A model generated the notes under the pieces. It was not told the DNA's origin. It ran no database searches and saw only the letters and a list, made by a program, of their open reading frames with translations. Shown here piece by piece: positions 24,032 to 35,072 of a stretch of DNA of 64,000 nucleotides. The stretch spans positions 29,529,465 through 29,593,464 of the forward strand of contig CM057464.1 of assembly GCA_030035585.1 (NCBI GenBank). Reading direction: 5' to 3'. Positions within the stretch are counted from its first letter, which is position 1, and each line of letters starts with the position of its first letter. Source of the DNA: Dugong dugon (taxonomy: Eukaryota; Chordata; Mammalia; Sirenia; Dugongidae). A program made the position numbers and the translations under genes.

Positions 24032-24402
24032 CGTTGTTAGTTGCTGTTGAGTGAGCTCCCACTGATGGCGACCTTACGTATACCAGAACAAAACATTGCC
24101 CAGTCCTACGCCGTCTTCATGATCTTTGATATGTTTGAGCCTGTTATTGTGGCTACTGTGTCAATCCATCTCACTTTGAGAGTTTCCCTCATTTTTGTTT
24201 GCTCTCTACTTTACCAAACTGATGTTCTTTTCTAAGAATTGGTCTTTCCTAATGATATATCCAAAGTAAGCAAGATGAATTTTTCCCATCTTAGCTTCTA
24301 AGGAACATTCTAGTTTTATTTCTTCTAAGACTGACTTGTTTGTTCTTCTGACAGTCCATGGTACATTCAATATTCTTTGCCAACACCACAATTCAAATAC
24401 TT
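24032..24402 (-). mobile_element. RTE (BovB-like) 3' end, 5'-truncated
   Basis: Minus-strand 3' end of the RTE family: 'agttgctgttgagtgagctc', 'gaacaaaacattgcccagtc', 'actgtgtcaatccatctc', and the reverse-read peptide VPWTVRRTNKSVLEE near 24360. A 10-bp target-site duplication, tattttgcta, lies at 24022-24031 and 24403-24412. Confidence 0.9.
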
Positions 24403-24412
24403 TATTTTGCTA

Positions 24413-25924
24413 TACATTGGGACAATGATCAAATACTTGACTTTTATTTATTTTGCTGAGATACTAAACTACTTCATCCTCAAATTATCTTTACCATACA
24501 CTGTAGAAAACTTTGAAATAAGTTTTGTGGGTTGCTTTTTATCAATATGAGAGGTGGATGATCTATTTCCAGCCTAGAGAGATACAGAGATCTAGTGAGC
24601 AGGATAAGTATGCAGTTTGAAATTCTGATCCTAGTAATATATCATCAATGTATGACTACATTATTCCTTACTGTGCAATTTTCAGAATTACAGATACTCT
24701 TAAATGCCATTTAGGTGTTGGGATTTATCTGATATTGAATATTATTCTCATTTTTGTTCCCTTGAAGTGGTGCAAATAATTAGGGATTTACTATATAACA
24801 CTTAAAAATGAAAGCTCAATATTTTACACATTAAAAATATTTGCAAAACTGTAGCAATGCAACATTTTATGTATAATAGCTGATAGAAATTGCAAGTTAC
24901 AGCAATCTGTGAGAAATGCACTGAAGCAATACATTATTATCAGATGGAATAAAGAGAATTTTAGCATAATATAAATAGTTCTGGTGTTTTTATAAGAGGT
25001 GGTTATTATTTTCTTTAAGAAAAGAAAAATCAAGGTTGGCATTGGTAACCATGAGACACTTGAGAAGCACAATAAAAAAAAAAATGAACTTGTGATTCTC
25101 TGTACTACAAAGACCATAGATTTCACATCTGTGTGAACAAAGAAAACTAGAGATTATGGTGTGCTGGAGAAAAATGTGTTAAGCTCTGTGGATCCAAAAG
25201 ATTGTCTTTAGGAATATGTTGCATAAAAGCTTGGAAGATTGAATGTCTTTGAGAAGACAGACCATAAAGAGAAGCATCTAATAGGTATTACTGGAAGAAA
25301 TTTGAAAAGATTTATAGCCTAAGAAAAATTTAAAGTGGAAATAGTAGGAAAAGAAGAAAAATTAACTATTGAATACAACCATCATTTGATGTTTATAGGA
25401 CGGTAAGGACAGGGTTTTGTTTAAAAAAAAAAAAAAAAGAAATGTGAGTGGATATAGAATAATATAAAGATAAAAAAATTGGTATAATTTTTTAAATGAA
25501 TAATTTAGAAAGAATTTTCATAGACCTTTATCAATATATTGAGGGAAAAATATATCATGAATAAGATGTGCTTAGGGAAAATGTATCGTGATGAAAATTT
25601 GCTTACGATTAAATAAGCTGATATACAACACCTACCAGATTAAAGAAAAGACATGAAAAAGAATCTTGATCAAAATTATCAAAAACTAGTAAAATAGAAA
25701 ACACAAAAACTATAATTGTTAAGAAATTCAGAGAAGTCAAGTGGTTTACCTACGCAATATATCTCTATACTTATAAGATTGCCAGTAACTGTATGCAATG
25801 GTAGTTTGAGGATATAATCAAACTATGTAAGTGAACTATAAACAATTTCTCACTTCGTTTGAAAAAATGAAAAAACAATAAAGTTGGAAACAAAAGATAG
25901 AAAAGTACTTATTAAGGCCATAAT
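24413..25924. other. Unique AT-rich sequence
   Basis: Poly-A runs at about 25073 and 25423. No repeat family or credible gene seen. The 100-codon open run on the minus strand at 24824-25126 is low-complexity and unsupported. Confidence 0.45.
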
Positions 25925-25934
25925 GTTATTATTC

Positions 25935-26140
25935 CCTGGATGGCACAAACATTTAAGTGCGTGGCTATTAATCAAAAGGTTAACGGTTTGAACCCACACA
26001 GAGGTTCTTCAGAAGAAAGGTCTGGTGATCTACTTCCCATGGAAAGCCAGTGGAGCATTTCTATTCTGAAACATATAGGGTCTTCATGAGTCAGAATTGA
26101 CTCGATGACAACTGGTTTAGTTTTTTTGGTTGTCATTGTT
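25935..26140 (+). mobile_element. AfroSINE, variant with GGTCTGGTGATC middle
   Basis: Head 'cctggatggcacaaacattt', B box 'cggtttgaaccc', middle 'gaaaggtctggtgatctact', tail 'catgagtcagaattgactcg'. Flanked by gttattat(t/c)c at 25925-25934 and 26141-26150. Confidence 0.88.
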
Positions 26141-26335
26141 GTTATTATCCCTAAGTCACTCTTGCGTCACATCCATTCAATGGAAATGAATAGTTTTTGT
26201 GTCAACAGAGCATTCTTCAAATTCCTTTCGTTTTCTGATTTTGAAAACTAAGTATAATGCCCCTCAGTTTAACTTGAAAAGTTAGTTATGATTAGCCTCA
26301 CTAACAAGTTAATTAATCGTACGTGTCAATAAGAA

Positions 26336-26546
26336 AAGGAGACCTGGTGGCTCAGTGGTTAAGTGCTTGCTGCTAATTGAAAGGTCAGCAGTAGGAACCC
26401 ACCAGCCGCTCCGTGGGAGACAGATGTGGCAGTCTGCTTCCATAAAGATCACAGCCTAGGAAACCTTATGGGGTAGTTCTATTCCTTCATATAGGGTTGC
26501 TGTGAATTGGCATCAACTCGACGACAATGAGTTTTGGTGTGGTTTA
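26336..26546 (+). mobile_element. AfroSINE, long form
   Basis: Head 'ggagacctggtggctcagtg', middle 'gtggcagtctgcttccataa', tail 'gctgtgaattggcatcaact'. The 10-bp duplication tcaataagaa lies at 26326-26335 and 26547-26556. A short aaggt repeat follows at about 26556-26572. Confidence 0.92.
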
Positions 26547-26556
26547 TCAATAAGAA

Positions 26557-26853
26557 GGTAAGGTAAGGTAGCTTAAGGGTAATTTTTAGGTAGGGAATGA
26601 CATACATGTTTTCCATACTTAAAGGTCTGCCACTGGACTTCTGCAGTGTTTTCCCATAGTGTAGAACTAAGATAAGTTAGATGTAGAACTAAGGTAAGTT
26701 AGGACAAAGATGATTGTTCAGAGGAAGCAGATATTTGCTCAATATAACGAAGGACTTTCTACAGTGACTGTTGTGAAGTAATGGAAGATAAAATTTTATG
26801 AATAGCGAGTTGGCTAATATTGGCAGAATTTTACCAGAGATTGGATTACTATC
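26557..26853. other. Unique sequence with small aaggt repeat
   Basis: It starts with (aaggt)n and a near-repeat 'agaactaagataagttag' / 'agaactaaggtaagttag' at about 26661-26701. Nothing else recognised. Confidence 0.4.
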
Positions 26854-27271
26854 TGTCTTAGAGTCCTAGGGCTTTCATTATAAGATAACACAAAGTAGGT
26901 GGCTTTAAACAACAGAAATTTTTTGGTTCACAGTTCTGGAAGCTAGAAGTCCAAATTCAGGGTGTTGGCAGGGCCATACTCTCTGTCCTCTCTAGAGGAA
27001 GGTCCTTCCTTTTCTCTTCTGGTAGCCCTGGGCATTTCTTGGTACCCTTGACTTGTATAAGTATCCTTACATGCTATCCTCCCCTTGTGTGTTACCCTGT
27101 CTCCTTGTCTGTTCTCCGCTTTTATAAAACACCACACAGACCCACCCTACTCTAGTATGATTTAACTTATAATATCTTCAAAGAAAAACCTTATTTTCCC
27201 AAACAAGTTCACATTCACAGGTACAGGGGTTAGGACTTCAACATACAGGGGATACAATTTAATTCATAACA
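26854..27271 (-). mobile_element. MLT1-like solo LTR
   Basis: On the plus strand it starts 'tgtcttagagtcctagggct' and ends 'acaatttaattcataaca', giving TG...CA on the minus strand. The text 'ttctggaagctagaagtcc' and 'ggggttaggacttcaacata' is typical of MLT1. Near-duplications ctatc (26849-26853) and ctgtc (27272-27276) flank it. It is older and distinct from the family at 5191. Confidence 0.82.
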
Positions 27272-27633
27272 CTGTCTATTTTGAGTTTTCATTGAGAGAA
27301 AATGAAGCTCATTGATTTATGGACTATATTCCATCAATAGTAGCTGAGACTTCGTGAGTACCATGTTCTAACACTCTATCAATATCATTTAATCAAAAAT
27401 CTTTTTAATTAGGTTCTATTATTACCTACATTTTTAATAAGTATGGTGAAAGGATACAATCCTGACACACACCTTTCTTGACTTTAAACCACACAGTATC
27501 TCCTTGTTCTGTTCAAATGACTGCCTCTTAGTCTAAGTATTGGTTCCTCATGAGCACAATTAAGTGTTCCGGAATCCCCATTGTTTGCAATGTTATCCAT
27601 AATTTGTTGTGATCCACAAAGTTGAACCCCTTT

Positions 27634-28200
27634 TGTCTTCATTATCTGGTGCTGCTATAACAGAAATACCACAAGTGGATGGTTTTAACAAAGATAAATT
27701 TATTCTCTCACAGTCTAGTAGGGTACAAGTCCAAATTCAAGGCATTAGCTCCAGGGGAAGGCTTTCTCTCTCTGTCAACTCTGGAGGAAAGTCCTTGCCA
27801 TCAATCTTCCCCTGGTTGAGGAGCTTCTCAGGCACAGTGACCCTGGGTCCAAAGGATGCGCTTTGCTCCTGGTGCTGCTTTCTTGGTGGTATGAAGTCCC
27901 CAACTCTCTGCTCGCTTTCCTTTCCTTTTATCTTGTAAGATAAAAGGTGGTGCAGACGATGCCCCAGGAAAACTCCCTTAACATTGAATGAGGAATGTGA
28001 CCTTAGTAAGGGTCTTACAATCCCACCCTAATCCTCTTTAACATAATCCAATCTTGCCTCATTAACCACAGACAAAGATGAGGATTTACAACACATAGGA
28101 AAATTACAGTCATAAAATGGAGGACAACAACACTATACTGGGAATCATGGCCTAATCAAGTTTATACATATTTCTGGGGGACACAATTCAATCCATGACA
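27634..28200 (-). mobile_element. MaLR-like LTR, minus orientation
   Basis: Full-length copy of the family seen at 5191: 'tgtcttcattatctggtgct' to 'cacaattcaatccatgaca'. The bases just beyond its minus-strand 5' end (28201-28222) read, on the minus strand, 'ccaaagagtggaa', a plausible polypurine tract. That marks it as a 3' LTR attached to an internal region. Confidence 0.88.
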
Positions 28201-28612
28201 TTCCACTCTTTGGCCCCCCCAAATTCATGTTCTTACCACATGTAAAACATATTCACCCCATCATATCATAACATCACAACCAAAATCTAAAAATTCATCT
28301 TCATCTGTGAAATCTAGAATACAAGTTACCTGCTTCCAAAGATACAATGGTGCAAAGGCATGCACAAGCTAGACATTTCCATTACAAATGGAAGAAATCA
28401 GAGGGAAAGAAGGCATAACAGGCACCAAGCAAGTTAGTAGAACACACTACATTAGCCCTCCGGGTCTTGAAAATAATCCGCTGTTCTTTGAGACCAGACT
28501 GTAGGTATTGGCCACACTCTCCAGATTCTGAGTGGAGGCTCCTCGGCTCTAGGCTTCAGCTCTTCCTTCCAGGCCTGCTGAGACGTTAACTCTGCTCACT
28601 CCACTCCTCCAG
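28201..28612 (-). mobile_element. Probable MaLR internal fragment
   Basis: About 412 bp between two LTRs of opposite orientation. It abuts a polypurine-like tract next to the minus-strand LTR. It has no frame encoding a retroviral protein that I can see, as is usual for the non-coding MaLR internal region. Identity is inferred from position. Confidence 0.55.
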
Positions 28613-28982
28613 GTCACATTCCTGATCCGGTATAAAGGGAGTTTCCCTGAGGAGTGGACTGCACCACCTTTTATCTTACAAGGGATGAAAGGAAAGGGAA
28701 GCAAGCTGAGAGTGGAGGGACCTCATACCATCAAGAAAGCAGCACCAGGAACAAAGTGGGTCCTTTGGACCCAGGATCTCTGTGCTTAGAAGCTCCTAAT
28801 CCAGGGGAAGGTCAATGAAAAGGACTTTCCTCCAGAACTGACAGAGAGAGAAAGCCTTCCCCTAGAGCTGATGCCCTGAATTTGGACTTCTAGGCCACTA
28901 GACTGTGAGAAAATAGATTTCTCTTTGTTAAAGCCATTCACTTGTGGTATTTCTGTTACAGCAGCATTAGATGACTAAGACA
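28613..28982 (+). mobile_element. MaLR-like LTR, plus orientation, 5'-truncated
   Basis: It starts inside the LTR ('aggtcacattcctgatccgg') and ends 'cattagatgactaagaca'. It lacks roughly the first 180 bp. Its outer end and that of 27634 are both LTR 3' ends. Flanking words ccttt (27629-27633) and cattt (28983-28987) differ at one of five bases. Confidence 0.85.
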
Positions 28983-29756
28983 CATTTGCATAGCCAATAA
29001 AACATAGGTAAACATTTTTCTGATATTCTGTGCTTTCAATCATGATCCTTCTGACATCAGCAATGATATCCCTTGTTCTACGTCCTCTTCTGAATTTGTT
29101 CTGAATTTCTAGCAGTTCCCTGTCGATGTACTGCTGCAGCTGCTTTTGAATGATCTTCAGCAAAATCTTAGTTGTGTGTTATATTAATGATATTGTTTGA
29201 TAATGTCCTAATTCTGTTGAATCACCTTTCTTTGGAATGGGTACAAATATGGATCTCTTCCCATTGGTTGGCCAAGTAGCTGTCTTCCAGATTTCTTGGC
29301 ATAGATGATTGAACACTTCCAGCGCTGCATCCATTTGTTGAAATATCTCAGTTGGTAGTCCGTCAATTCCTGGAGTCTTGTTTTTTGCCAGTGCTTGCAG
29401 TGCAGCTTGAACCTCTTCCTTCAGTACCATCAGTTCTTGATCATATATATATGCTACCTCCTGAAATGGTTGAATGTCTTTTTGGTATAATGACTCTGTG
29501 TATTCCTTCCGCCTTCTTTTGATGCTTCCTGTGTTGTTTGGTATTTTCCCTGGGGAATCCTTCAGTATTACAATGGAGGATTGAACTTTTTCTTCAGTTC
29601 TTTCGGCTTGAAAAATTCCAAGTGTGTTCTTCCCTTTTTATTTTTCTATCTCCACGTCTTTGCACATTTCATTATAATGTTTTACTTTGTCTTCTTGAGC
29701 CACCCTTCAAAATCTTCTGTTCAGCTCTTTTACTTCAGCATTTCTTCATTTTGCAC
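28983..29756 (-). pseudogene. RTE ORF2 fragment, amino side of RT
   Basis: Minus-strand reading: MVLKEEVQAALQALAKNKTPGIDGLPTEIFQ (29430-29340) matches the start of the RTE reverse-transcriptase domain. It continues as KTATWPTNGKRSIFVPIPKKGD, then LLKIIQKQLQQYIDRELLEIQNKFRRGRRTRDII and VYLCFIGYA at about 29160-28990. The next residues resume beyond the LTR composite at 27630. Frame breaks occur at about 29180 and 29440. The enzyme would reverse-transcribe RTE and SINE RNA; this copy is dead. Confidence 0.85.
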
Positions 29757-30530
29757 AAATAATCCCAGAGGCTGAACTAAATGAAGAAGAAAGTGGCATC
29801 AGATTTAGAGAAAGACTCGTTAACAGCCTGTGATATGCAGATGACACAAACTTGCTTGCTGAAAGTGAAGAGGATTTGAAGCCCTTACTGATAAAGATTA
29901 AAGACTACAACCTTCAGTATGGATTACACCTCAACATAAAGAAAACATAAATCTTCACAACTGGGCCAATAAGCAACGTCATGATGAATGGAGAAAATAA
30001 TGAAGTTGTCAAGGATTTCATTTTACTCGGTTCCACAATCAATGCCCATGGAAACAACAGTGAAAAAATCAAACGACGCATTGCATTGAGCAAATCTGTT
30101 GCAAAAATCCTCTTTGAAATGTTAAAAAGCAAAGATGTCACTTTGAGGACTAAGGTGCACCTGACCCAAGCCATGGTGTTTTCAGTTGCCTCATATGCAT
30201 ATGAAAGCTGGACAATGAATAGGGAAGACCAAAGAATTGATGGCTTTGACTTACGGTGTTGGCAAAGCATACTGAATATGCCATGGACTGCCAAAAGAAT
30301 GAACAAATCTGTCTTGGAAGAAGTACAGTCAGAATGCTCCTCAGAAACGAGGATGGTGAGACTTCATCTCAAGTATTTTGGACATGTTATCAGGAGGGAC
30401 CAGTCCCTGGAGAAGGACATCATGCTTGGTAAAGTAGAGAGTTAGCGAAAAGGAGGAATACCCTCAACCAGATGGATTGACACAGTGACTGCAACAATGA
30501 ACTCAAACATAACAAAGATCATGCAGATGG
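29757..30530 (+). pseudogene. RTE ORF2 fragment, RT carboxyl side
   Basis: The catalytic YADD motif (YADDTNLLAESEEDL) is at about 29836-29880, preceded by a stop. The open frame 29981-30445 follows: MMNGENNEVVKDFILLGSTI, KRRIALSKSVAKILFEMLKS, HLTQAMVFSVASYAYESWTM and VRLHLKYFGHVIRRDQSLEKD. This is the conserved C-terminal region of BovB/RTE ORF2. Stops at about 29948 and 30445 disable it. The non-coding tail runs on to 30611. Confidence 0.88.
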
Positions 30531-30750
30531 CACAGGACAAGACAGTGTTTCATTCTGTTGTACATAGGGTCACTATGAGTTCGAACCAACACGACAGCAC
30601 CTAACAACAACATTACCTACATTTTACAATTTCTTAATAACATTGTTAAATGTCACAGACCTGTTCCAAGGAAGAGCTGGGAATGCAATCCAGTTGTTGA
30701 CACAACACTGATGCTCTAACCACTGTGCTATGTGACCCTATTTCAGACCT

Positions 30751-31730
30751 AAGACCACTTTGATTTCCTTACAAATCATGGCAGTGCATCTATTTGAGGA
30801 AGAAGCACCATGGCTAAACTTTTTAGATTTATCAAACACAGTTAAAATTCAAAAGTCAGCTTTTCAACGTGTATAGCAAGTGAAGAATACTATTTATCTT
30901 ATCTGTGTTGTCAATAACAGATGCTCATATAAGTCACTATATGTAGTGCTGTATTCCAACAAGAAGTTAACTATCATAGTGTTTTTGTTCTTATTGGAAA
31001 GAAGTACTGGGAGAGATGGACCAAACGCAGGGGTAAGTTGAAGTTAATTCTGGCAGGTTTTTGGAGTATATTTATCTCTGTTACAGGGAGAGTTACAATA
31101 TTAACAAAGCTGCACTGCAAGTAAGGTGCAAATATATTTTGCTTATGACTATGCAAAAAAGAGTTTTATCTGAGTAACACATAACCTAAAGAGTAGCAGC
31201 TGAGGAGTGCATGTGGTGACAGGTGGTTATCAATTTGGGACTAAAAATTAGCTGTGAGTTATTCTCAAACAGATAACCATCATGCAGAGCACTGAAAGTT
31301 TATACTCTACAAATATATATGTCATTATGTCTGTTTATCTGTAAAGACAGTAAAAACAAATGTTTATAATGGTTAAACTAAAAACAACATTTACCACAAC
31401 AAAAGTAATCATAAAACATGGGTCCTTGTACTCGAAAGTGTTAACAGTATAGGAAAGTCTGAACGTTTTTCAGGGGTTCTGGCCTGAACAATATTTCTAG
31501 CGCTACCGAACATGACAAAATATCGGTTAATGAATTCAGTAACTCATTCAGTAAACCATTGATGCAGCCCATTGTGCTAGACAAAGAACTAATTAGGAGT
31601 TAGGCTACAGAGGCTCCATTTCAGATTCTCTCACTAACTAGTTCATGCCCTTGGCTAAGATATGTATTTCTCATCTCTTAAGTTAAAGCCATTCAGTTCC
31701 AAAATTCAGCTAGTATATTTTAGTGTCCAC
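30751..31730. other. Unique intergenic sequence
   Basis: No repeat family or gene recognised. AT-rich. Confidence 0.45.
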
Positions 31731-31744
31731 TATGTGCAAGGCAA

Positions 31745-31943
31745 ATCCTGTGTAGTGCAAATGGTAACATGCTCAGCTGTTAACCAAAAGATTCAGGTTT
31801 TTAATCTACCCAGAGTCACTTCAGAAGAAAGGCCTAGTGATCTACTTCCAAAAAATCAGCCACTGAAAACCCTATGGAGCACAGTTCTACTCTGACACAC
31901 ATGGGGTCACTATTAGTCAGAGTCAATTTGCTGGCAACTCTTT
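31745..31943 (+). mobile_element. AfroSINE, GGCCTAGTGATC variant
   Basis: Head 'tgtgtagtgcaaatggtaac', middle 'gaaaggcctagtgatctact', body 'ccctatggagcacagttcta', tail 'cactattagtcagagtcaat'. A perfect 14-bp duplication, tatgtgcaaggcaa, lies at 31731-31744 and 31944-31957. Confidence 0.94.
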
Positions 31944-31957
31944 TATGTGCAAGGCAA

Positions 31958-33219
31958 GTTAATTGCTCTATACATTTTCAGGCACATTTAAGAGGAAACA
32001 CATGCTGTGTGTTCATACCAGGCAAAGTCTTGCATACGAGTAAAAAGATCTTTTAGCAAGAGATATACAGATGGTAACGTCAGAGAAAAATCTGTCTGGC
32101 TTGTTTGATATTGGTCCCTATTACTTGTGATCAGATAGCTAATTACCCTGTGATAATCTACTAATGATTTGCAGTTCAGCTACCTAGTAGTAATTATAGG
32201 TATGACACAATGGATGTGTGTTTATTTGCAGCGATGAGACATGGAATCTGCAGATAATTTTTTATGGAGAAACAAGACACCTGGAAAGGCTCGGAGGACA
32301 TTAGATCAACTTGGGTGCTTAAATGTGCTAGCACCCATTCAGTGTAACCAAATGGAAAAAAAGGAGAGTGTCTGATGACTGCAGAACAGAGCATCAACAG
32401 TAATTTAAGAATGTTGCTGACTTTTAAAATGTATCTAGCAACTCCATTAGACACCACATTGGCCTCTAAGGGAATGTTAATGTGACACAAACTGCATATG
32501 AAAATTTCTTCTCTGTAAAAGAACTTTCTGAACACATCCCAAGGAAAAGCATTTTTACCCCATCCAATAAAATAGCCTGATTTAGTCAAAAAGAGGAAAG
32601 GAAAGCTTTCAGAGGCAGCCAAATGTTTCTAGAATAGTTTTCAAGTCACACTGAAATGCAGCTAGGGGTGGGGTATGGAAGAGAAAGAAATTTTAACACA
32701 ATATGGTGGTGGCCAGGAGCCAGGAAAACACATTTTGCCACCACTTATTCATTGCTGCTCCCCTAAACACTCCAGATGGGGAGGTTTCATCAATGTCAAA
32801 CCTGCTGTTACCATCAGAGAATTTCCTTATCAGTGGGTTTGGAACTGACACCTCAGCCCCCTCTGAGAAGCAGACAGGCAGATTTATCCATTTCAAGTCT
32901 CGCTAGCTTCACACGTTAGAAAGGTGGGCTCCAATTAGGACCTAGGTGGAGAGGTCAGCAGTTTCACATGGATGGGATGAGGGCTCTCTGTACATCTGTA
33001 ACTCTGATCTGACTGAATCGGAGGGTCCTCTCCCTCCTTTGTGAACATTTGATATAGAAGTATGCACAGAAGTGGTAGTAGTAGATGTATTTTGAGGGAA
33101 AATGCGTGACAAAGAAAGGTATGTTCACATTTGGGGACTGTGAAAAAGGTATCCAGGACTATATTGTACTTAGAGAAGAATCTAGCTAAATGGGTATGCA
33201 TTTTTAGGTCATTACTCTA
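31958..33219. other. Repeat-free stretch, partly GC-richer
   Basis: About 1.26 kb with no transposon I can recognise. 32690-32940 is GC-richer than its surroundings. Two overlapping 67-codon frames on opposite strands (32703-32906 and 32896-32693) look like chance. A conserved non-coding element is possible but unproven. Confidence 0.45.
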
Positions 33220-33432
33220 GGAGTCCCTCCCTGGGTGGTGTGAATGGTTAATTTGCTGAACTGCTAATTGAAAGTTAGAAGTTCAAGTCCATCCAGAGGC
33301 ACCTTGGAAGAAAGGCCTGGTTATCTCCTTCCAAAAAGTCAGCACTGAAGGCCCTATGAAAGACAATTCTACTGTGACACACATGGGGTCACAATGAGTT
33401 GGAATCGACTCAATGACAACTGGTTAAGTTTC
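33220..33432 (+). mobile_element. AfroSINE, GGCCTGGTTATC variant
   Basis: Head 'ggagtccctccctgggtggt', middle 'gaaaggcctggttatctcct', body 'gacacacatggggtcacaat', tail 'gagttggaatcgactcaatg'. Confidence 0.92.
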
Positions 33433-33464
33433 CTGTAATAAAAGAATTGATATTGTACTTTGTA

Positions 33465-34060
33465 CCATTCAAATATGTTTGTGCATTCATTCCATGCATG
33501 TACATGTGCTAGCCCAGTATTAGGTGCTGAGGATGCAATGGTGAAAAGACAGACCAGGTTCCTGCACTCTAGGCAGAAAAATACAGCAAGTTCAAGGGTC
33601 TCAGTGATAAAGAATGTTATGATTTATGAAATGGAAAGAAGTATAGAATTGGAAAGACAGTAATTCCCTTTGAGGTATAATGGGGCTAGATTATACAAGG
33701 CTCTGGGATTGATTGCAAGGATTTGAGATGTTATTCCAAGAGTAATGTTAAGTGAATGAAGGATTTTAAATGAGACTGATTCAATTTAATTTATGTCTTT
33801 AAAGAAGCTCTTTTGCTTGTACTAGGAAGAGCTGGATTGAGCAGAGCAAGACTGTATACCAAGAGGTCGAGTAGGAGACTATTACAGTGGTCTAGATTAG
33901 AAATGGTGGTTTGTACTAGGTAGTAATAGTGTAAATGGAAAAAAAAAAAAAAGCATCAGATTCTGGAGATATTTAAATGGTAGAAGAGTCACTAGAATTT
34001 TCTCTCAAGAAGTTTGTAGTCTAATGGGACAGGCAGATGTGTGAACAATTAATTATGAAA
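33465..34060. repeat. Old mammal-wide repeat remnants, family not assigned
   Basis: Phrases such as 'tgtgctagcccagtattagg', 'tggggctagattatacaagg' and 'gactattacagtggtctaga' resemble widespread old mammalian repeats that I know by text but cannot name with certainty. No coding sense. Confidence 0.5.
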
Positions 34061-34242
34061 TAGTGTGATATGAACAAGCATGAACAATATAATCATAGAT
34101 GGTATGTGCTATTAATGGTGTGTGCATAATACTTCCTAAAGCCTCTTGGCTATGAACTGAAGAAAGCTCAAGATGAATTGCAAGGCCCAGGAAATCTAGG
34201 CCTTGGTCTTCACTTAAAGAAGGAGTAGAGGAATGAAAAGAG

Positions 34243-34430
34243 ATTCTACATTGATTGAGCTCCTATTATGTGACAGGCACTGTTCCCAGTGTCCCCAAAA
34301 CATTATTTAATTTTTATATTCCTCCAAGGAAGGTTTTTTATTCACATTTTATAGATGGTAAACCCAGGGCAGAAGTTAAGCAAACCATCCAGGTTATAGT
34401 TATTTGATGGCCAAGCTGATTAAAAAGCCT
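34243..34430 (-). mobile_element. MIR
   Basis: 'gattgagctcctattatgtg', 'acaggcactgttcccagtg', 'attcacattttatagatgg' and 'cagggcagaagttaagcaaa' follow the reverse complement of MIR in order. Confidence 0.8.
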
Positions 34431-34444
34431 CTGGGGTTGATTGT

Positions 34445-34659
34445 GGAGTACCTGGGTGGTGCAAATGGTTAACACACTTGGCTGATAACCAAAAGGTTGG
34501 GGGTTCAAGTCCATCTAGAAGCTTTTCAGAAGAAAGGCTTATAATCTAATTCTAAAACACCAGCCATTGAAAACTTATGGAGCACAGTTCTACTCTGACA
34601 CACATGGGATCATTGTAAATCAAAACTGACTTGATGGCAACTGGTTATTGGTATAGGTA
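34445..34659 (+). mobile_element. AfroSINE, long variant
   Basis: Head 'agtacctgggtggtgcaaat', B box 'gggttcaagtcc', middle 'gaaaggcttataatctaatt', tail 'gtaaatcaaaactgacttga'. A perfect 13-bp duplication, tggggttgattgt, lies at 34432-34444 and 34660-34672. Confidence 0.93.
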
Positions 34660-35072
34660 TGGGGTTGATTGTAAGAATTTGACATGTTATTCTCCAAACA
34701 CACTTTGGAACTAACACTACTGATCACTTAAATGAATCAATAAAGGTATTTCAAGGTAGATCTGTTTGGTGGGCAAACTGATTATACAAGGCTCTGGGAT
34801 CATTGTAAGGATTTGAGATGATGTTCTCCAAACAATCCAAGCTGGGATTAAAACCCAAATATAACTTTGAATATATACTCTTTCCCCTATCCTCCTTGTC
34901 TCTTGTATTCTTCCAAGGAGGGTCTGAAAGGCAACAGAGCAGAGGTGAGGTATACAGCGGTATTTTCCAAAGTCTAACACAGTCCACCATTGATAAGCAA
35001 GCAAGTTTTAGATGTTATAAAGATTTATATAATTTTAAATTATAATTGTACATTAATTTTAAATATATTAGA

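Larger units (their letters stand above)
27435..30611 (+). mobile_element. RTE (BovB-like) LINE with 5' inversion
   Basis: The 3' part (about 29757-30611) is in plus orientation and ends 'gacagcacctaacaacaac'. The 5' part is inverted on the minus strand in two pieces (27435-27633 and 28983-29756), split by an LTR composite. The inverted part holds the RT region: FNFVDHNKLWITLQTMGIP and CQDCILSPYL at 27440-27630. The plus part starts at the following residues (EEESGIRFRERL, YADDTNLLAESEEDL), so only a few codons are lost at the junction. A perfect 14-bp duplication (27421-27434, 30612-30625) bounds the whole. This is the structure expected from twin priming. Confidence 0.9.
27330..30750 (-). 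mobile_element. MIR split by an RTE insertion
   Basis: Left piece 27330-27434 ('gcttcgtgag'-type text with 'catttaatcaaaaatc' and 'attacctacatttt') and right piece 30612-30750 ('gagctgggaatgcaatccag', 'ctctaaccactgtgctatg') together read as one minus-strand MIR. The duplicated word attacctacatttt comes from the MIR itself (27421-27434 and 30612-30625). The span 27435-30611 is the inserted RTE and its own guests. Confidence 0.75.
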
